This document shows positions 18,072-28,190 of a DNA stretch of 64,000 nt, piece by piece. The stretch is from Xanthobacteraceae bacterium. GTDB taxonomy: Bacteria > Pseudomonadota > Alphaproteobacteria > Rhizobiales > Xanthobacteraceae. The notes under the pieces are model-generated. The model was not told where the DNA came from and did no database searches. It worked only from the letters and a program-made list of their open reading frames with translations. Within the stretch, counting starts at the first letter, position 1. Every line of letters starts with the position of its first letter. The DNA is taken from the NCBI GenBank assembly GCA_029266425.1, contig JAQSWY010000011.1, forward strand, positions 62,001 through 126,000, written 5' to 3'. The translations under genes and the position numbers were made by a program.

Positions 18072-18542
18072 ATGAAGATTCGTCTTTCGGCGCTGGCCGC
18101 AATTGCCATGCTTGCGCTGGCCCCGCGCGCCGAGGCTGCCGACCGGGTCGATGTCGGCGTACTGGTGTGCCACGTCAACGCCAGCATCGGCTTCATCATC
18201 ACCTCGAAGCAGGAGATGAACTGCACCTTCAGCTCCAGCCAGGGCGCGCCGCCGCAGCGTTATTCCGGCACCATCACCACGGTCGGCCTTGATCTCGGGG
18301 TCACCGGCGCCGGCATCATGACCTGGGGCGTGCTGGCAGTTACGGCGCAGGTCGCGCCCGGCGCGCTGGCAGGCACCTATGTAGGCGCCACCGCAGACGT
18401 CGCGCTCGGCGTCGGCGTCGCCGGCAACGCGCTGATCGGCGCGGACAAGGCATTCGCGCTCAACCCGTTCTCGGTCGAGGGCAATGTCGGCGCCTCGCTG
18501 GCGCTGGGCGCCGCGGGCCTAACCCTGCGTTACGTGCCTTGA
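18072..18542 (+). CDS. DUF992 exported protein
   Basis: 156-residue protein with a clear signal peptide (residues 1-23, ending AEA-A). A domain with VGVLVCHV and MNCTF cysteines follows, then a glycine/alanine-rich C-terminus ending TLRYVP. This matches the DUF992 family found widely in Hyphomicrobiales, of unknown function and probably periplasmic or outer-membrane associated. A strong terminator follows. Confidence 0.82.
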   Translation: MKIRLSALAAIAMLALAPRAEAADRVDVGVLVCHVNASIGFIITSKQEMNCTFSSSQGAPPQRYSGTITTVGLDLGVTGAGIMTWGVLAVTAQVAPGALAGTYVGATADVALGVGVAGNALIGADKAFALNPFSVEGNVGASLALGAAGLTLRYVP

Positions 18543-18597
18543 GGCTTTGAGTCGGTTTGTCGCCGACCTTCCTTGACAAATCCGACACCCGCATGCA

Positions 18598-18627
18598 CCC
18601 CTCCGCGCGCCCCGCGGAGGGGTTTTT
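18598..18627 (+). terminator. Terminator after the DUF992 gene, 29 bases before aspS
   Basis: A perfect 10 bp stem (CCCCTCCGCG at 18598-18607 with CGCGGAGGGG at 18613-18622) with a 5-base loop is followed by TTTTT. The aspS ATG is at 18656. A TTGACA at 18573-18578 upstream could be the -35 of an aspS promoter whose transcript would begin within the hairpin. Confidence 0.85.
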
Positions 18628-18655
18628 CGTGTTGCCTGCCCAGGAAGATTGCACC

Positions 18656-20428
18656 ATGCACCGCTATCGCTCGCACACCTGCGGAGCCCTTCGCGCGACG
18701 GATATCGGCGAGAATGCCCGCCTGTCCGGCTGGTGCCATCGCATCCGCGACCATGGCGGCGTGCTGTTCATCGACCTGCGCGACCATTACGGCCTGACCC
18801 AGGTCGTGGTCGATCCCGACAGCCCGGCCTTCAAGCTCGCCGAGACGGTGCGCGCGGAATGGGTGATCCGGGTCGACGGCCGGGTACGCTCGCGCCCCGT
18901 GGGCACCGAGAACCCGGACCTGCCGACCGGACAGGTCGAGCTCTACGGCACCGAGATCGAGGTGCTGGGCCCCGCCGCCGAATTGCCGCTGCCGGTGTTC
19001 GGCGAGCAGGAATATCCGGAGGAGACGCGGCTTCGCTACCGCTTCCTCGATCTGCGCCGCGAGAAGCTGCACAGGAACATCATGACCCGCGGCGCGATCA
19101 TCGATTCCATGCGCGCCCGCATGAAGGGCCAGGGCTTCTTCGAGTTCCAGACCCCGATCCTCACCGCGTCGAGCCCGGAAGGCGCGCGCGACTTCCTGGT
19201 GCCCTCGCGCCTGCATCCCGGCAAGTTCTACGCGCTGCCGCAGGCGCCGCAGCAATACAAGCAGCTGATCATGATGAGCGGCTTCGACCGCTACTTCCAG
19301 ATCGCACCCTGCTTCCGCGACGAGGACCCGCGCGCCGATCGCCTGCCGGGCGAATTCTACCAGCTCGATCTGGAGATGAGCTTCGTCGAGCAGGCCGACG
19401 TGTTCGACGCCGTCGAGCCGGTGATCCGCGGCGTGTTCGAGGATTTCGCCGAAGGCAAGCCGGTGACGCAGAAGTTCCCGCGCATCCCCTATGCGGACTC
19501 CATGCGCAAATACGGCACCGACAAGCCGGACCTGCGCAACCCCTTGGAGATGCAGGACGTCTCCGAGCATTTCCGCGGCTCGGGCTTCAAGGTGTTCGCC
19601 CGCATGCTGGAGAGCGAGACCAACCAGGTGTGGGCCATTCCCGGCCCGACCGGCGGCTCCCGCGCCTTTTGCGACCGCATGAACTCCTGGGCGCAGGGCG
19701 AGGGCCAGCCCGGCCTCGGCTACATCATGTGGCGCGAAGGAGGCGAGGGCGCCGGCCCGATCGCCAACAATATCGGCCCGGAGCGCACCGCCGCGATCCG
19801 CGAGCAGCTCGGCCTCAAGGAGGGCGATGCCGCCTTCTTCGTCGCCGGCGATCCGGCGAAGTTCGTAAGGTTTGCTGGCACTGCGCGCACCAGGGTCGGC
19901 GAGGAACTGAAGCTCGTCGACCACGACCGCTTCGAGCTCGCATGGATCGTCGACTTCCCGATGTATGAGTGGAACGACGACGACAAGAAGGTCGACTTCT
20001 CGCACAACCCCTTCTCCATGCCGCAGGGCGGGCTGGAGGCGCTGAACGGCCAGGACCCGCTCACCATCAAGGCGTTCCAGTACGACATCGCCTGCAACGG
20101 CTTCGAGATCGCCTCCGGCGGTATCCGCAATCACCGCCCCGAGGCGATGGTGAAGGCGTTCGAGATCGCCGGCTATGGCGAGAAGGACGTGGTCGAGCGC
20201 TTCGGCGGCATGTACCGCGCCTTCCAGTATGGCGCGCCACCGCATGGCGGCATGGCGGCGGGCGTCGACCGTATCGTCATGCTGCTGTGCGGCACCACGA
20301 ACCTCAGGGAAATCTCGATCTTCCCGATGAACCAGCAGGCGGTGGACTTGCTGATGGGCGCCCCGAGCGAAGCCGTCCCCAAGCAGCTGCGCGAGCTGCA
20401 CATCCGGCTGAACCTGCCGGAGAAGTGA
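18656..20428 (+). CDS. aspS: Aspartyl-tRNA synthetase
   Basis: Charges tRNA-Asp with aspartate. 590 residues of class II, bacterial type: N-terminal OB-fold anticodon-binding domain, motif 2 [10 protein letters not shown] near residue 219, the bacterial insertion domain in the middle, and motif 3 GVDRIVMLL near 536. The ATG at 18656 is preceded by CAGGAAG and begins the usual [10 protein letters not shown]; longer readings would translate the terminator. Whether it also charges tRNA-Asn cannot be told here. Its last 82 bases are repeated as a broken fragment at 22681-22762. Confidence 0.97.
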   Translation: MHRYRSHTCGALRATDIGENARLSGWCHRIRDHGGVLFIDLRDHYGLTQVVVDPDSPAFKLAETVRAEWVIRVDGRVRSRPVGTENPDLPTGQVELYGTEIEVLGPAAELPLPVFGEQEYPEETRLRYRFLDLRREKLHRNIMTRGAIIDSMRARMKGQGFFEFQTPILTASSPEGARDFLVPSRLHPGKFYALPQAPQQYKQLIMMSGFDRYFQIAPCFRDEDPRADRLPGEFYQLDLEMSFVEQADVFDAVEPVIRGVFEDFAEGKPVTQKFPRIPYADSMRKYGTDKPDLRNPLEMQDVSEHFRGSGFKVFARMLESETNQVWAIPGPTGGSRAFCDRMNSWAQGEGQPGLGYIMWREGGEGAGPIANNIGPERTAAIREQLGLKEGDAAFFVAGDPAKFVRFAGTARTRVGEELKLVDHDRFELAWIVDFPMYEWNDDDKKVDFSHNPFSMPQGGLEALNGQDPLTIKAFQYDIACNGFEIASGGIRNHRPEAMVKAFEIAGYGEKDVVERFGGMYRAFQYGAPPHGGMAAGVDRIVMLLCGTTNLREISIFPMNQQAVDLLMGAPSEAVPKQLRELHIRLNLPEK

Positions 20429-20446
20429 GAAGAGCGCTCTGCGTGA

Positions 20447-20547
20447 GCATCCTTCCGGGCTCGCTGGCGCTCGCACCTCAGGATGAGGTAGTTATTTAAT
20501 ACGCCCTCATCCCGAGGCACCCGGCGAAGCCGGGCCTCGAAGGATGC
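20447..20547. repeat. Two-armed palindromic repeat, family 1, copy 3
   Basis: GCATCCTTCCGGG to CGAAGGATGC, between the convergent aspS and the first duplicated gene. Its loop (GTTATTTAATACGCC) is shared with copy 4 but not with the other copies, showing that copies 3 and 4 arose together with the surrounding duplication. Confidence 0.85.
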
Positions 20548-20569
20548 TTACGCCGGGCGCCTCCGCCGC

Positions 20570-22573
20570 TCACCGCGACGCCGTCGCCTCGATGTTCACC
20601 TCGTCCAGCAGGCTCACCGGGTCGTTATTCGCGGCCTGGATCACGGTGATCAGCGGCAGGCTGGCCTTGGGCGTGATCTTCAAGACCAGCTTGCCCTTCG
20701 GCGCCGAGAGGAAATCGACGATCGCTGCCGCCGGGCGCTCGAGGTCCGGTCGTTCTGAAGTGATCCCCTGGGCGAGGGTCTGCGCGATTCCCACCATCGT
20801 CTGCTGCGCGATCTCTGGTGTCACATCCTGGTCCAGTGCTCTCTGCTCTAATTTCAGCTCATAGATCCCGTCGTCGGCGAGCGCGATCTCGAGCGTGCCG
20901 AGATTGGAAGCGAGCGCGCCCTTGAGTGCCTCGCCCTCATCAGGAGAAAAGAAGCGCGCCTTGTCGACGCCGGTGAGCGTCACTTTGGCCGAGGCGGAGA
21001 AGGCATCGCCGATCTCGACGAGCAGCGGAGTCGCCGTCACCGTCTTGTCCGCCTCGTTCCAGTTCAGCCCGCCGTCGATTGAGATGACTGCACGCTCCAC
21101 CCCGCCGTCGGCGAGCAGCGAAAACGGGGCCTTGTCCGCCAGCGGTTCGATCGGGCTGGATATGCGAGCGGTCACGGCCATCTTCGACGGCAGAGGTCCG
21201 ACGAAATCGCCCCACGACAGCTGGAGCGTGTCGACTTTCAAGATATCGTCGGGCGAGCGACCTCTCGCCACTTCAAGGCCCCCGATTTCGATTTTATCGA
21301 GAAATTGAAATACCTTCAGCCTGTCGGCTCGCGTGGCCCGCGGCTCACCCTCGCGACTTGCGACCTCCGCGCTGAAACGCAGCAATCTGCTGAACTTGAG
21401 CCCATGGACGGAGAAGCGGTCGACTTTGTTGAGCTTGCCGTTCGGCGTGGTCAAGGTCAGGCCGTCGAAGGAAAACTCCCCTATCCGGCCGTCATTGAAG
21501 GCGCTCATACTGAAGTATTTGAGGCGAAGCTGGATACCATCTTTCGCGATTATGTCGGCGTCAGAGAACTCGACGCTTCCAACCTGATACGAATCGATGA
21601 TGTCGGCCAGAAGGCCCGCCGACTCCGCCATAGCTTTCCTGTCGGGCTTGTGACCGTCTGTTTGGGGCTCTCCAAAGCCCTTGGCCGCACTCAGAAACTC
21701 CTCTATCCGCAGGGTGGAAGGACGCACGGCAAAATTGCTGGCACTGATTGTACCGAGACGGCCACCGCTACCATCACTGTAGCTTTCGGTCATGCCGTCT
21801 ACCGTGAGCTTCCCGAACAAGTGCTGGAAGGTTTCTGCTCTCTCCGTTCCGAGGTTGAAGACGCCCATACTTGCTGCAAAATCCAGGGATTCACCGGTAA
21901 CCTTGCCGATGGTACCGCCGCCAGTCCGCGTATTCGGGCCGCTGGTGCTATATTTCGACGGCTCGGATGTAGCTCGGGCAACCTTGCCCGCAGCGAGTTC
22001 CTCCATCACCGTCGCGCCATAGCTATATTCCGTCTTTATCGCGCCTTCGCCCGATCCGACTGTATACGTTGTCGCCAAGGAGGGCATGGTGATCCGCTTC
22101 GCGGAAGCACCAAGAATAAAGGCGCGAGCCATTCGTCCCGGCCCGCCCTCGGTTGTTGCAATCCGAGTTGGCCCCTCAAATTGCTCAACGACGAGAACCG
22201 GTATCTTATAGCTTCCGTCAATCCCAGCGCCGGCCATGATCGGTCCGTCATAGGCGAACTCGGCGATCTCGACCCGATTGGCCTTCACCCGGTCCATACC
22301 CAGTTGGCCGACGTCGATGGCGGTGATGCGGCCGATCGTGGCGGTACTGACGCCGTCCTCATAATCCAACGCGATGTCGGAGACGGTAAGGGTACGGCTG
22401 AACAGGTCGAACTCAACTTTAGCGTGGCGTGCCTTTAGACCGCTGGCTTCGATGTCTTGGAAGAGCGTTGCGACGTGGCGCTCTGCCTCATGCTGGGCAT
22501 ACGCGCCGGCTCCGAGATATCCGCCGACGGCAACGGCCATGAGCACGAGGACGACAATCGCGAATTTGCGCAT
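20570..22573 (-). CDS. Large exported protein of unknown function, tandem copy 1
   Basis: 667-residue protein with an N-terminal signal or membrane segment (MRKFAIVVLVLMAVAVGGYL) and the motif AYAQHEAER after it. A long, mostly beta-like region follows without recognised enzyme motifs. The C-terminal 60 residues (from about ERPDLERPAAAI) are almost identical to the paralogue at 22901-24907, whereas the N-terminal half is much more diverged. General layout recalls YdgA/DUF945-like periplasmic proteins, but I cannot assign it. The start at 22573 matches the paralogue. By eye, base composition at 21500-22250 is lower in GC than in copy 2, suggesting relaxed or faster evolution. Confidence 0.75.
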   Translation of the reverse strand: MRKFAIVVLVLMAVAVGGYLGAGAYAQHEAERHVATLFQDIEASGLKARHAKVEFDLFSRTLTVSDIALDYEDGVSTATIGRITAIDVGQLGMDRVKANRVEIAEFAYDGPIMAGAGIDGSYKIPVLVVEQFEGPTRIATTEGGPGRMARAFILGASAKRITMPSLATTYTVGSGEGAIKTEYSYGATVMEELAAGKVARATSEPSKYSTSGPNTRTGGGTIGKVTGESLDFAASMGVFNLGTERAETFQHLFGKLTVDGMTESYSDGSGGRLGTISASNFAVRPSTLRIEEFLSAAKGFGEPQTDGHKPDRKAMAESAGLLADIIDSYQVGSVEFSDADIIAKDGIQLRLKYFSMSAFNDGRIGEFSFDGLTLTTPNGKLNKVDRFSVHGLKFSRLLRFSAEVASREGEPRATRADRLKVFQFLDKIEIGGLEVARGRSPDDILKVDTLQLSWGDFVGPLPSKMAVTARISSPIEPLADKAPFSLLADGGVERAVISIDGGLNWNEADKTVTATPLLVEIGDAFSASAKVTLTGVDKARFFSPDEGEALKGALASNLGTLEIALADDGIYELKLEQRALDQDVTPEIAQQTMVGIAQTLAQGITSERPDLERPAAAIVDFLSAPKGKLVLKITPKASLPLITVIQAANNDPVSLLDEVNIEATASR

Positions 22574-22680
22574 AGGGGGTTCGACCTGGAAGGCTTGGGG
22601 GAAATGAGATGCAACCTGCATGATGCAGGGCGAGGCTATGATGAACAAGGCGTGTGACGATAGGAAATCGTCCAGCAAAA

Positions 22681-22762
22681 CTTGCTGATGGGCGCGCCGA
22701 ACTAGGCGATGCCGAAGCAGCTCCGCGATCTGCACATCCGGCTGAACCTGCCGGAGAAGTGA
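22681..22762 (+). pseudogene. Fragment of the aspS 3' end
   Basis: 82 bases matching aspS 20347-20428 without gaps at 72 of 82 positions. In the aspS frame it reads LLMGAPN, a TAG stop, then [18 protein letters not shown] and the normal stop. It has no upstream coding part and lies before the second copies of the family 1 repeat and the exported-protein gene. It is a relic of the tandem duplication. Confidence 0.9.
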
Positions 22763-22778
22763 GGGGCGCCTGGCGTGA

Positions 22779-22878
22779 GCATCCTTCGAGGCTCGCTGCG
22801 CTCGCACCTCAGGATGAGGTGGTTATTTAATACGCCCTCATCCTGAGGCACCCGGCGAAGCCGGGCCTCGAAGGATGC
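22779..22878. repeat. Two-armed palindromic repeat, family 1, copy 4
   Basis: Nearly the same as copy 3 including the loop GTTATTTAATACGCC. It lies after the aspS fragment and before the end of the second exported-protein gene, exactly as copy 3 lies relative to aspS and the first gene. Confidence 0.88.
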
Positions 22879-22900
22879 TCACTCAGAGCAACCCAACCTC

Positions 22901-24907
22901 TCACCGCGACGCCGTCGCCTCGATGTTCACCTGGTCGAGCAGGCTCACCGGGTCGCTGTTCGCCGCCTGGATCACGGTGATCAGCGGCAGGCTCGCCTTG
23001 GGCGTGATCTTCAGCACCAGCTTGCCCTTCGGCGCCGAGAGGAAATCGACGATGGCCGCGGCGGGTCGCTCCAGTTCCGGCCGCTCCGAGGTGATCTGCT
23101 GGGCGATGATCTGGGCGATACCGACGGTCATCTGCTGCACCGCCTCCGGCGTCGCGTCCTGATCCTTCGCCACCTGCTTCAGCTTCATCTCATAGATGCC
23201 GGCGTCGGTCAGGGTGATGTCGAGCGAGCCGAGATTGGCGGCGAGCGCGCCATTGAGCGCCTCCGCCTCGTCGGCGGAGAAGAAGCTCGCCTTGTCAACG
23301 CCGGTGAGCGTCACCTTGGCCGAGGCCGAGAAGGCGCCGGCGATCTCGACGAACAGGGGGGCGGCGGTGACGGTCTTGTCGGCCTCGCTCCAGTTTAACC
23401 CGCCATCGAAGGCGACATCGGCGCGCGTCGCGCCGCTCGCCGCCATGAGCGAGAACGGTTGGTCATCGGCGAGCTGGGCGATCGGCCCCGAAACCCGCAG
23501 GCTGGCCGCCATCTTCGACGGCACCGGGCCGATGAAGCCTCCCCAGGAGAGCTGTAGGGTGCCGAGCTTCACCACATCGTCGGGCGAGGGGCCGATCGGG
23601 GCCTCGATACCCTCGATCTCGATGCCGTCGAGCGAGCGCAGCACGGCGAGATGGTGCTGCGTCGTGTTCAGCTCGGCCGGGTTGATCACCGCATCGGCAC
23701 CGAGCTGCATCAACTCGCCGGGCTTCAACCCGTTGACAACGAAGCGGTTGAGCTTCACCGCCTTGCCGGACGGGTCATTGCCGGAAAACCCTTCAATGGC
23801 GATGGTATCGATCCGTCCACCCTTCATGCCGCCGATCAGCAGCGTCTTCAGCGTAGCGTTGGTCACGCCGGGCTGCTCCAGCACCATCTCGTCGAGCCTC
23901 ATGGCGCCGAGCTCGACCGCGCCGTAAAGCCCGGCCAGTGCCTCGAGCATGGCCGCGGTCTCGGCCGGCGGCGCCTTTTCACCCTTTGTCTGGAGTTCCT
24001 GCATGCGGCGGCTGAAGGCGACGAGCTGGTCGACCGGCAGTGCCGCGGGCCGGACCGCCACCTTGCCGAGCGCGATCTGCTTCCATTGCTGGGTGAGGCC
24101 GTTGTCGAAGGTCGCCTTGTAGCCCTCGGCCTCGATGCTCTCATAGAGCGTGCGGAACTCGGTGGCGGCGGCGCGGCGCTCGGGATCGACCAGCGCGATC
24201 ATGGCGCCGATATCGGTCGCCTTCGCGGTCATGCGCCCGATCTCGCCCTTGGCCGACGTGCCGGGCGCCTTGCCGGTGATGGCGAAGGTCGAGGCGGCGA
24301 TCTCCATCATCGCGATCTTGCCGCCGGCAATGTCGGACAGGCGTGTCGGACCGTAGTTGAAGGCGCTGGAGGTGGCGTCCTCACCGGTCCCGGTACGGGC
24401 GGTGATGGTGAAGCCGGGCGCGCTCACCGAGCCGGCGGACGCCGATTCGAGGAAGCTCAGCAGCAATTGCCAGGGCTCGGAGCTGGACGCCGCGATGCGC
24501 TCCGGGCCTTCGTAATTCTCGATGGTGATGAGCGGGATTCGGTAGCCGGTCTGCATGCCCGCCATGAACGGGCTCGGCCCGTCGAAGGCGATGTCGGAGA
24601 ACTCGATCTTCGCCGCCTTGACCCGGCCGTTTGCCGGCGGCGAGAAGCCGCTGGCGGTCACCCTCCCGATGCTGGTCGTGCCGCCACCGTTCGTGTCGGC
24701 GAGATTGATGCCGGCGACATCGAGGCGGCGGGCAAACAGATCGAAATCGACCGCGCCATGCCCCGCTTTCAGCCCGCCGGCCTCCAGATTGCCGAACACG
24801 GCCGTGACCTGGCGCTCCGCCTCATTCTGCGCATAGGCATTGACGCCGAAATAGCCGGCGAGGGTAGCAACGACGAGCACGAGGACGGCGATCACGAGTT
24901 TGCGCAT
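22901..24907 (-). CDS. Large exported protein of unknown function, tandem copy 2
   Basis: 668-residue paralogue of the gene at 20570-22573. Same architecture: MRKLVIAVLVLVVATLAGYF membrane segment, AYAQNEAERQ, long extracytoplasmic region, and a C-terminal block ending VNIEATASR that differs from copy 1 at only about three of the last 64 residues. GC content and codon use look like the rest of the chromosome. The promoter-proximal sequence upstream (about 24908-24995) also resembles that of copy 1. It is divergent from the malic enzyme gene. Function unknown. Confidence 0.78.
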   Translation of the reverse strand: MRKLVIAVLVLVVATLAGYFGVNAYAQNEAERQVTAVFGNLEAGGLKAGHGAVDFDLFARRLDVAGINLADTNGGGTTSIGRVTASGFSPPANGRVKAAKIEFSDIAFDGPSPFMAGMQTGYRIPLITIENYEGPERIAASSSEPWQLLLSFLESASAGSVSAPGFTITARTGTGEDATSSAFNYGPTRLSDIAGGKIAMMEIAASTFAITGKAPGTSAKGEIGRMTAKATDIGAMIALVDPERRAAATEFRTLYESIEAEGYKATFDNGLTQQWKQIALGKVAVRPAALPVDQLVAFSRRMQELQTKGEKAPPAETAAMLEALAGLYGAVELGAMRLDEMVLEQPGVTNATLKTLLIGGMKGGRIDTIAIEGFSGNDPSGKAVKLNRFVVNGLKPGELMQLGADAVINPAELNTTQHHLAVLRSLDGIEIEGIEAPIGPSPDDVVKLGTLQLSWGGFIGPVPSKMAASLRVSGPIAQLADDQPFSLMAASGATRADVAFDGGLNWSEADKTVTAAPLFVEIAGAFSASAKVTLTGVDKASFFSADEAEALNGALAANLGSLDITLTDAGIYEMKLKQVAKDQDATPEAVQQMTVGIAQIIAQQITSERPELERPAAAIVDFLSAPKGKLVLKITPKASLPLITVIQAANSDPVSLLDQVNIEATASR

Positions 24908-25104
24908 GGAGTCTCGACCTGAGAGGCACGGGGAAACGGGAACGGACCGCAACCTCGACGATCCAAGCCGAACCCACGATGAACGCCGCGTGCGGCGCGC
25001 CGACTATAAACAGCTAAATCAAGGCCCCGCTATGCGCGGAAAGCATTTGTGCCGCACCTCAAAATCCATATTCTGCGCCGCCTGATCGGGGGAAGGGAAC
25101 GCCA

Positions 25105-27384
25105 ATGGCTTCTTACATATCGGACGACCTGCGCTCCGGCGCGCTGGTCTATCACCGGCTGCCGCGTCCGGGTAAGCTGGAAATCCAGCCCACCAAGCCG
25201 CTTGCCAACCAGCGTGACCTCGCGCTCGCCTATACGCCCGGCGTCGCCGCGGTGTGCGAGGCAATCGCCGCCGAGCCGCATCTCGCCTCCGAACTGACCA
25301 GCCGGCAGAACCTCGTCGCCGTGGTCACGAACGGCACCGCCGTGCTCGGCCTCGGCAATATCGGCCCGCTGGCCTCCAAGCCGGTCATGGAAGGCAAGGC
25401 CGTCCTCTTCAAGAAATTCGCCGGCATCGACGTGTTCGACATCGAGATCGACGCCAACGAGCCGGACCATGTGGTGAGCGTCGTTGCCGCGCTGGAACCG
25501 ACCTTCGGCGGCATCAATCTCGAGGACATCAAGGCACCCGAGTGCTTCGAGATCGAGACCCGCCTGCGCGAGAAGATGAACATCCCGGTGTTCCATGACG
25601 ATCAGCATGGCACCGCGATCATCGTCGTCGCCGCCGTCGTCAATGCGCTGCATCTCGGGGCCAAGAAGCTGGACGAGGTGAAGATCGTCACCTCCGGCGC
25701 CGGTGCCGCCGCCATCGCCACGCTCAATCTGCTCGTGTCGATGGGCGCGAAGCGCGAGAACATCTGGGTCACCGACATCGAAGGCGTGGTCTACGCCGAC
25801 CGCAATGTACTGATGGACCCGTACAAGGGCGCCTTCGCGCAGAAGACCGAGGCCCGCACGCTGGCCGAGGTCATCGTCGGCGCCGACATCTTCATCGGCC
25901 TGTCCGCCGGCGGCGTGCTGAAGCCGGAGATGCTGAAGACCATGGGCGAGCGCCCGCTCATCATGGCGCTTGCCAATCCGACGCCGGAGATCATGCCGGA
26001 CCTCGCCCGCGACGCCCGGCCGGACGCCATGATCTGCACCGGCCGCTCGGACTTCCCGAACCAGGTCAACAACGTCCTGTGCTTCCCCTTCATCTTCCGC
26101 GGCGCGCTGGACGCGGGCGCCACCACCATCAATGAGGAGATGAAGGCGGCGGCGGTGAACGCCATTGCCGAGCTCGCCCGCGAGACGCCGTCCGACGTCG
26201 TGGCCCGCGCCTATGGCGGCGAGACCCCGGTGTTCGGCCCGAACTCGCTGATTCCCTCACCCTTCGATCCACGCCTCATCCTGCGCATCGCCCCCGCGGT
26301 GGCGCGTGCGGCCATGGACAGCGGGGTCGCCAAGCTGCCGATCACCGATTTCGACGCCTATCAGGAGAAGCTCGACCGCTTCGTGTTCCGCTCCGGCCTC
26401 GTTATGAAGCCGCTGTTCGGGCTCGCCCGGCAGGCGCCGAAGCGCGTCATCTATGCCGAGGGCGAGGACGAGCGCATCCTGCGCGCCGCCCAGGTGGTGA
26501 TCGAGGAGGGCATTGCCCGCCCGATCCTGATCGGCCGTCCTGCTGTGATCGACACCCGCCTCGAGCGCTTCGGCCTCTCCATGCAGCCGGGCCGCGATTT
26601 CGATCTGATCAATCCGGACGATGATCCGCGCTACCGGGACTACGTGCAGACCTATGTCGAGCGCGCCGGCCGGCGCGGCGTGACCCCGGAGCTCGCCCGC
26701 ACACTGGTCCGCACCACGCCCACCGTGATCGCGGCGCTCGCCGTGATGCGTGGCGACGCCGACACCATGCTGTGCGGCGTCGAGGGCCGCTTCATCCGCC
26801 ATCTGCGCCACATCCGCACCATCATCGGCATCGCGCCGGGTGTGCGCGACGTGGCGGCGCTGTCGCTGCTGCTGACGCAGAAGGGCGCCTTCTTCCTGTG
26901 CGACACCCAGGTCTCGATGGACCCCACCGCCGACGACCTCGCGGAGATGTCGATCCTCGCCGCCGCTCATGTGCGCCGCTTCGGCATCGAGCCGCGCATC
27001 GCCATGCTGTCGCATTCCGATTTCGGCAGCCGCGACGACGACAGCGCCAAGAAGATGCGCCAGGCGGCGGAGCTCATCGCCGAACGGGCGCCGCATCTGA
27101 TGGTCGACGGTGAGATGGAGGGCGACAGCGCCATCATCCCGGAAATGCGCGAGCGGGTGCTGCCCGGCGGGCGGCTCCATGGCGTCGCCAACATCCTCGT
27201 CATGCCGAACCTCGACGCGGCGAATATCGCCTACCAGATGGTGAAGGTGTTCGGCGATTCGCTGCCGGTCGGGCCGATCCTGCTCGGCACCGCGCGCCCG
27301 GCGCACATCCTCACCCCGTCGGTCACCGCGCGCGGCGTCGTCAACATGACGGCGCTTGCGGTGGTGGAGGCGCAGCACTGCTGA
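25105..27384 (+). CDS. maeB: NADP-dependent malic enzyme with C-terminal phosphotransacetylase-like domain
   Basis: Decarboxylates malate to pyruvate, linking the TCA cycle to pyruvate and NADPH. 759 residues, the large two-domain MaeB form: the malic domain includes LAYTPGVA near 45, [14 protein letters not shown] and FHDDQHGTA near 165, followed by a Rossmann NAD(P) region with [10 protein letters not shown]. From about residue 430 a phosphotransacetylase-like domain ([19 protein letters not shown]) follows; in related enzymes this part is regulatory and responds to acetyl-CoA. GGAAGGGA precedes the ATG. NADP rather than NAD preference is inferred from family. Confidence 0.93.
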   Translation: MASYISDDLRSGALVYHRLPRPGKLEIQPTKPLANQRDLALAYTPGVAAVCEAIAAEPHLASELTSRQNLVAVVTNGTAVLGLGNIGPLASKPVMEGKAVLFKKFAGIDVFDIEIDANEPDHVVSVVAALEPTFGGINLEDIKAPECFEIETRLREKMNIPVFHDDQHGTAIIVVAAVVNALHLGAKKLDEVKIVTSGAGAAAIATLNLLVSMGAKRENIWVTDIEGVVYADRNVLMDPYKGAFAQKTEARTLAEVIVGADIFIGLSAGGVLKPEMLKTMGERPLIMALANPTPEIMPDLARDARPDAMICTGRSDFPNQVNNVLCFPFIFRGALDAGATTINEEMKAAAVNAIAELARETPSDVVARAYGGETPVFGPNSLIPSPFDPRLILRIAPAVARAAMDSGVAKLPITDFDAYQEKLDRFVFRSGLVMKPLFGLARQAPKRVIYAEGEDERILRAAQVVIEEGIARPILIGRPAVIDTRLERFGLSMQPGRDFDLINPDDDPRYRDYVQTYVERAGRRGVTPELARTLVRTTPTVIAALAVMRGDADTMLCGVEGRFIRHLRHIRTIIGIAPGVRDVAALSLLLTQKGAFFLCDTQVSMDPTADDLAEMSILAAAHVRRFGIEPRIAMLSHSDFGSRDDDSAKKMRQAAELIAERAPHLMVDGEMEGDSAIIPEMRERVLPGGRLHGVANILVMPNLDAANIAYQMVKVFGDSLPVGPILLGTARPAHILTPSVTARGVVNMTALAVVEAQHC

Positions 27385-27542
27385 GGCGGGCGTGTCGGGC
27401 AAGCGCGGCAGGGCGACGCGTCGTTCATCTGCCGTTCGGATTCGGCCGTCTAAGTAATGACTTACACGGCACGGCAGGTACGGCGCAGCTCAGCGCCGGC
27501 GGCCGGGAGGAGCCGTAAGCAATCAGGGTCGGAGACCAATCA

Positions 27543-27857
27543 ATGTTCGCTCGTCTTTCCCTCGCGGCGCTCCTCGTGGCCGGCGCGATTGCCACGACCT
27601 GCAGCTCGGCCTCCGCCAACGACACCGCGGCCGGCGCGCTGATCGGCGGCGCCACCGGCGCCATCATCGGCGGCGCGGTCACCGGTCGCGCCGGCGGCGC
27701 GGTGGCGGGTGCCGTGATCGGCGGCGTGACCGGTGCCGCCATCGGCAATCAGAGCGATCGTCGTCGCCGCTCCTATTACTATTGGTCGGGCGGGCGCTGC
27801 ATGTACCACTACCCGAACGGCCGGGTGGTGCGGGTTGATCGGCGCAATTGCTACTGA
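27543..27857 (+). CDS. Glycine-zipper exported protein
   Basis: 104-residue protein with a signal peptide (residues 1-25, ASA cleavage). A glycine-zipper repeat follows (residues 30-69, pattern GxxxG such as GALIGGATGAIIGG), likely inserting in or lying against a membrane. The basic C-terminal tail has cysteines at 86 and 103. Relatives are small envelope proteins of unclear function. A perfect hairpin terminator follows. Confidence 0.72.
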   Translation: MFARLSLAALLVAGAIATTCSSASANDTAAGALIGGATGAIIGGAVTGRAGGAVAGAVIGGVTGAAIGNQSDRRRRSYYYWSGGRCMYHYPNGRVVRVDRRNCY

Positions 27858-27895
27858 TCCGGAAAGGCGCGCCTGCGGGCGTCGTCGGCTTGATG

Positions 27896-27924
27896 AGCGC
27901 CGGCTTTTAGCCGGCGCTTTTCTT
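27896..27924 (+). terminator. Terminator of the glycine-zipper gene
   Basis: A 10 bp perfect stem (AGCGCCGGCT at 27896-27905 with AGCCGGCGCT at 27909-27918) with loop TTT is followed by TTTCTTTT. Confidence 0.88.
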
Positions 27925-28048
27925 TTGCGCCCGCGGTAAGCAACGTCGCCTACACTGCAACGCAGCAACGATGACGTCCCCGCCGGTTGTATTTGCGGCA
28001 CCCGCGCCGCGCAAAAGCCACATTTTTGACGAATCTGAGCGCCAGCTC

Positions 28049-28127
28049 GACTTTGGCCGAATGACTGTGCCGTTGCGTCCGGAATGCCCGCGACCTGCGA
28101 TCAGCCGCTTCTCCAAAACTCGACTGA
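28049..28127 (+). promoter_or_regulatory. Conserved csp leader block, copy 1
   Basis: Begins GACTTTGGCCGAATGACTGT and ends CTCCAAAACTCGACTGA, 63 bases before the ATG at 28191. The same ordered elements occur before the second csp gene at 28563-28639. Cold-shock mRNAs often have long regulatory leaders; a role as promoter plus structured leader is inferred. Confidence 0.55.
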
Positions 28128-28190
28128 ACCAGGCAGGCTCAACCGCGTTAGCTTGTCTGTCGTGAAAACCTAGGTCTTGAAGGTACGTCT

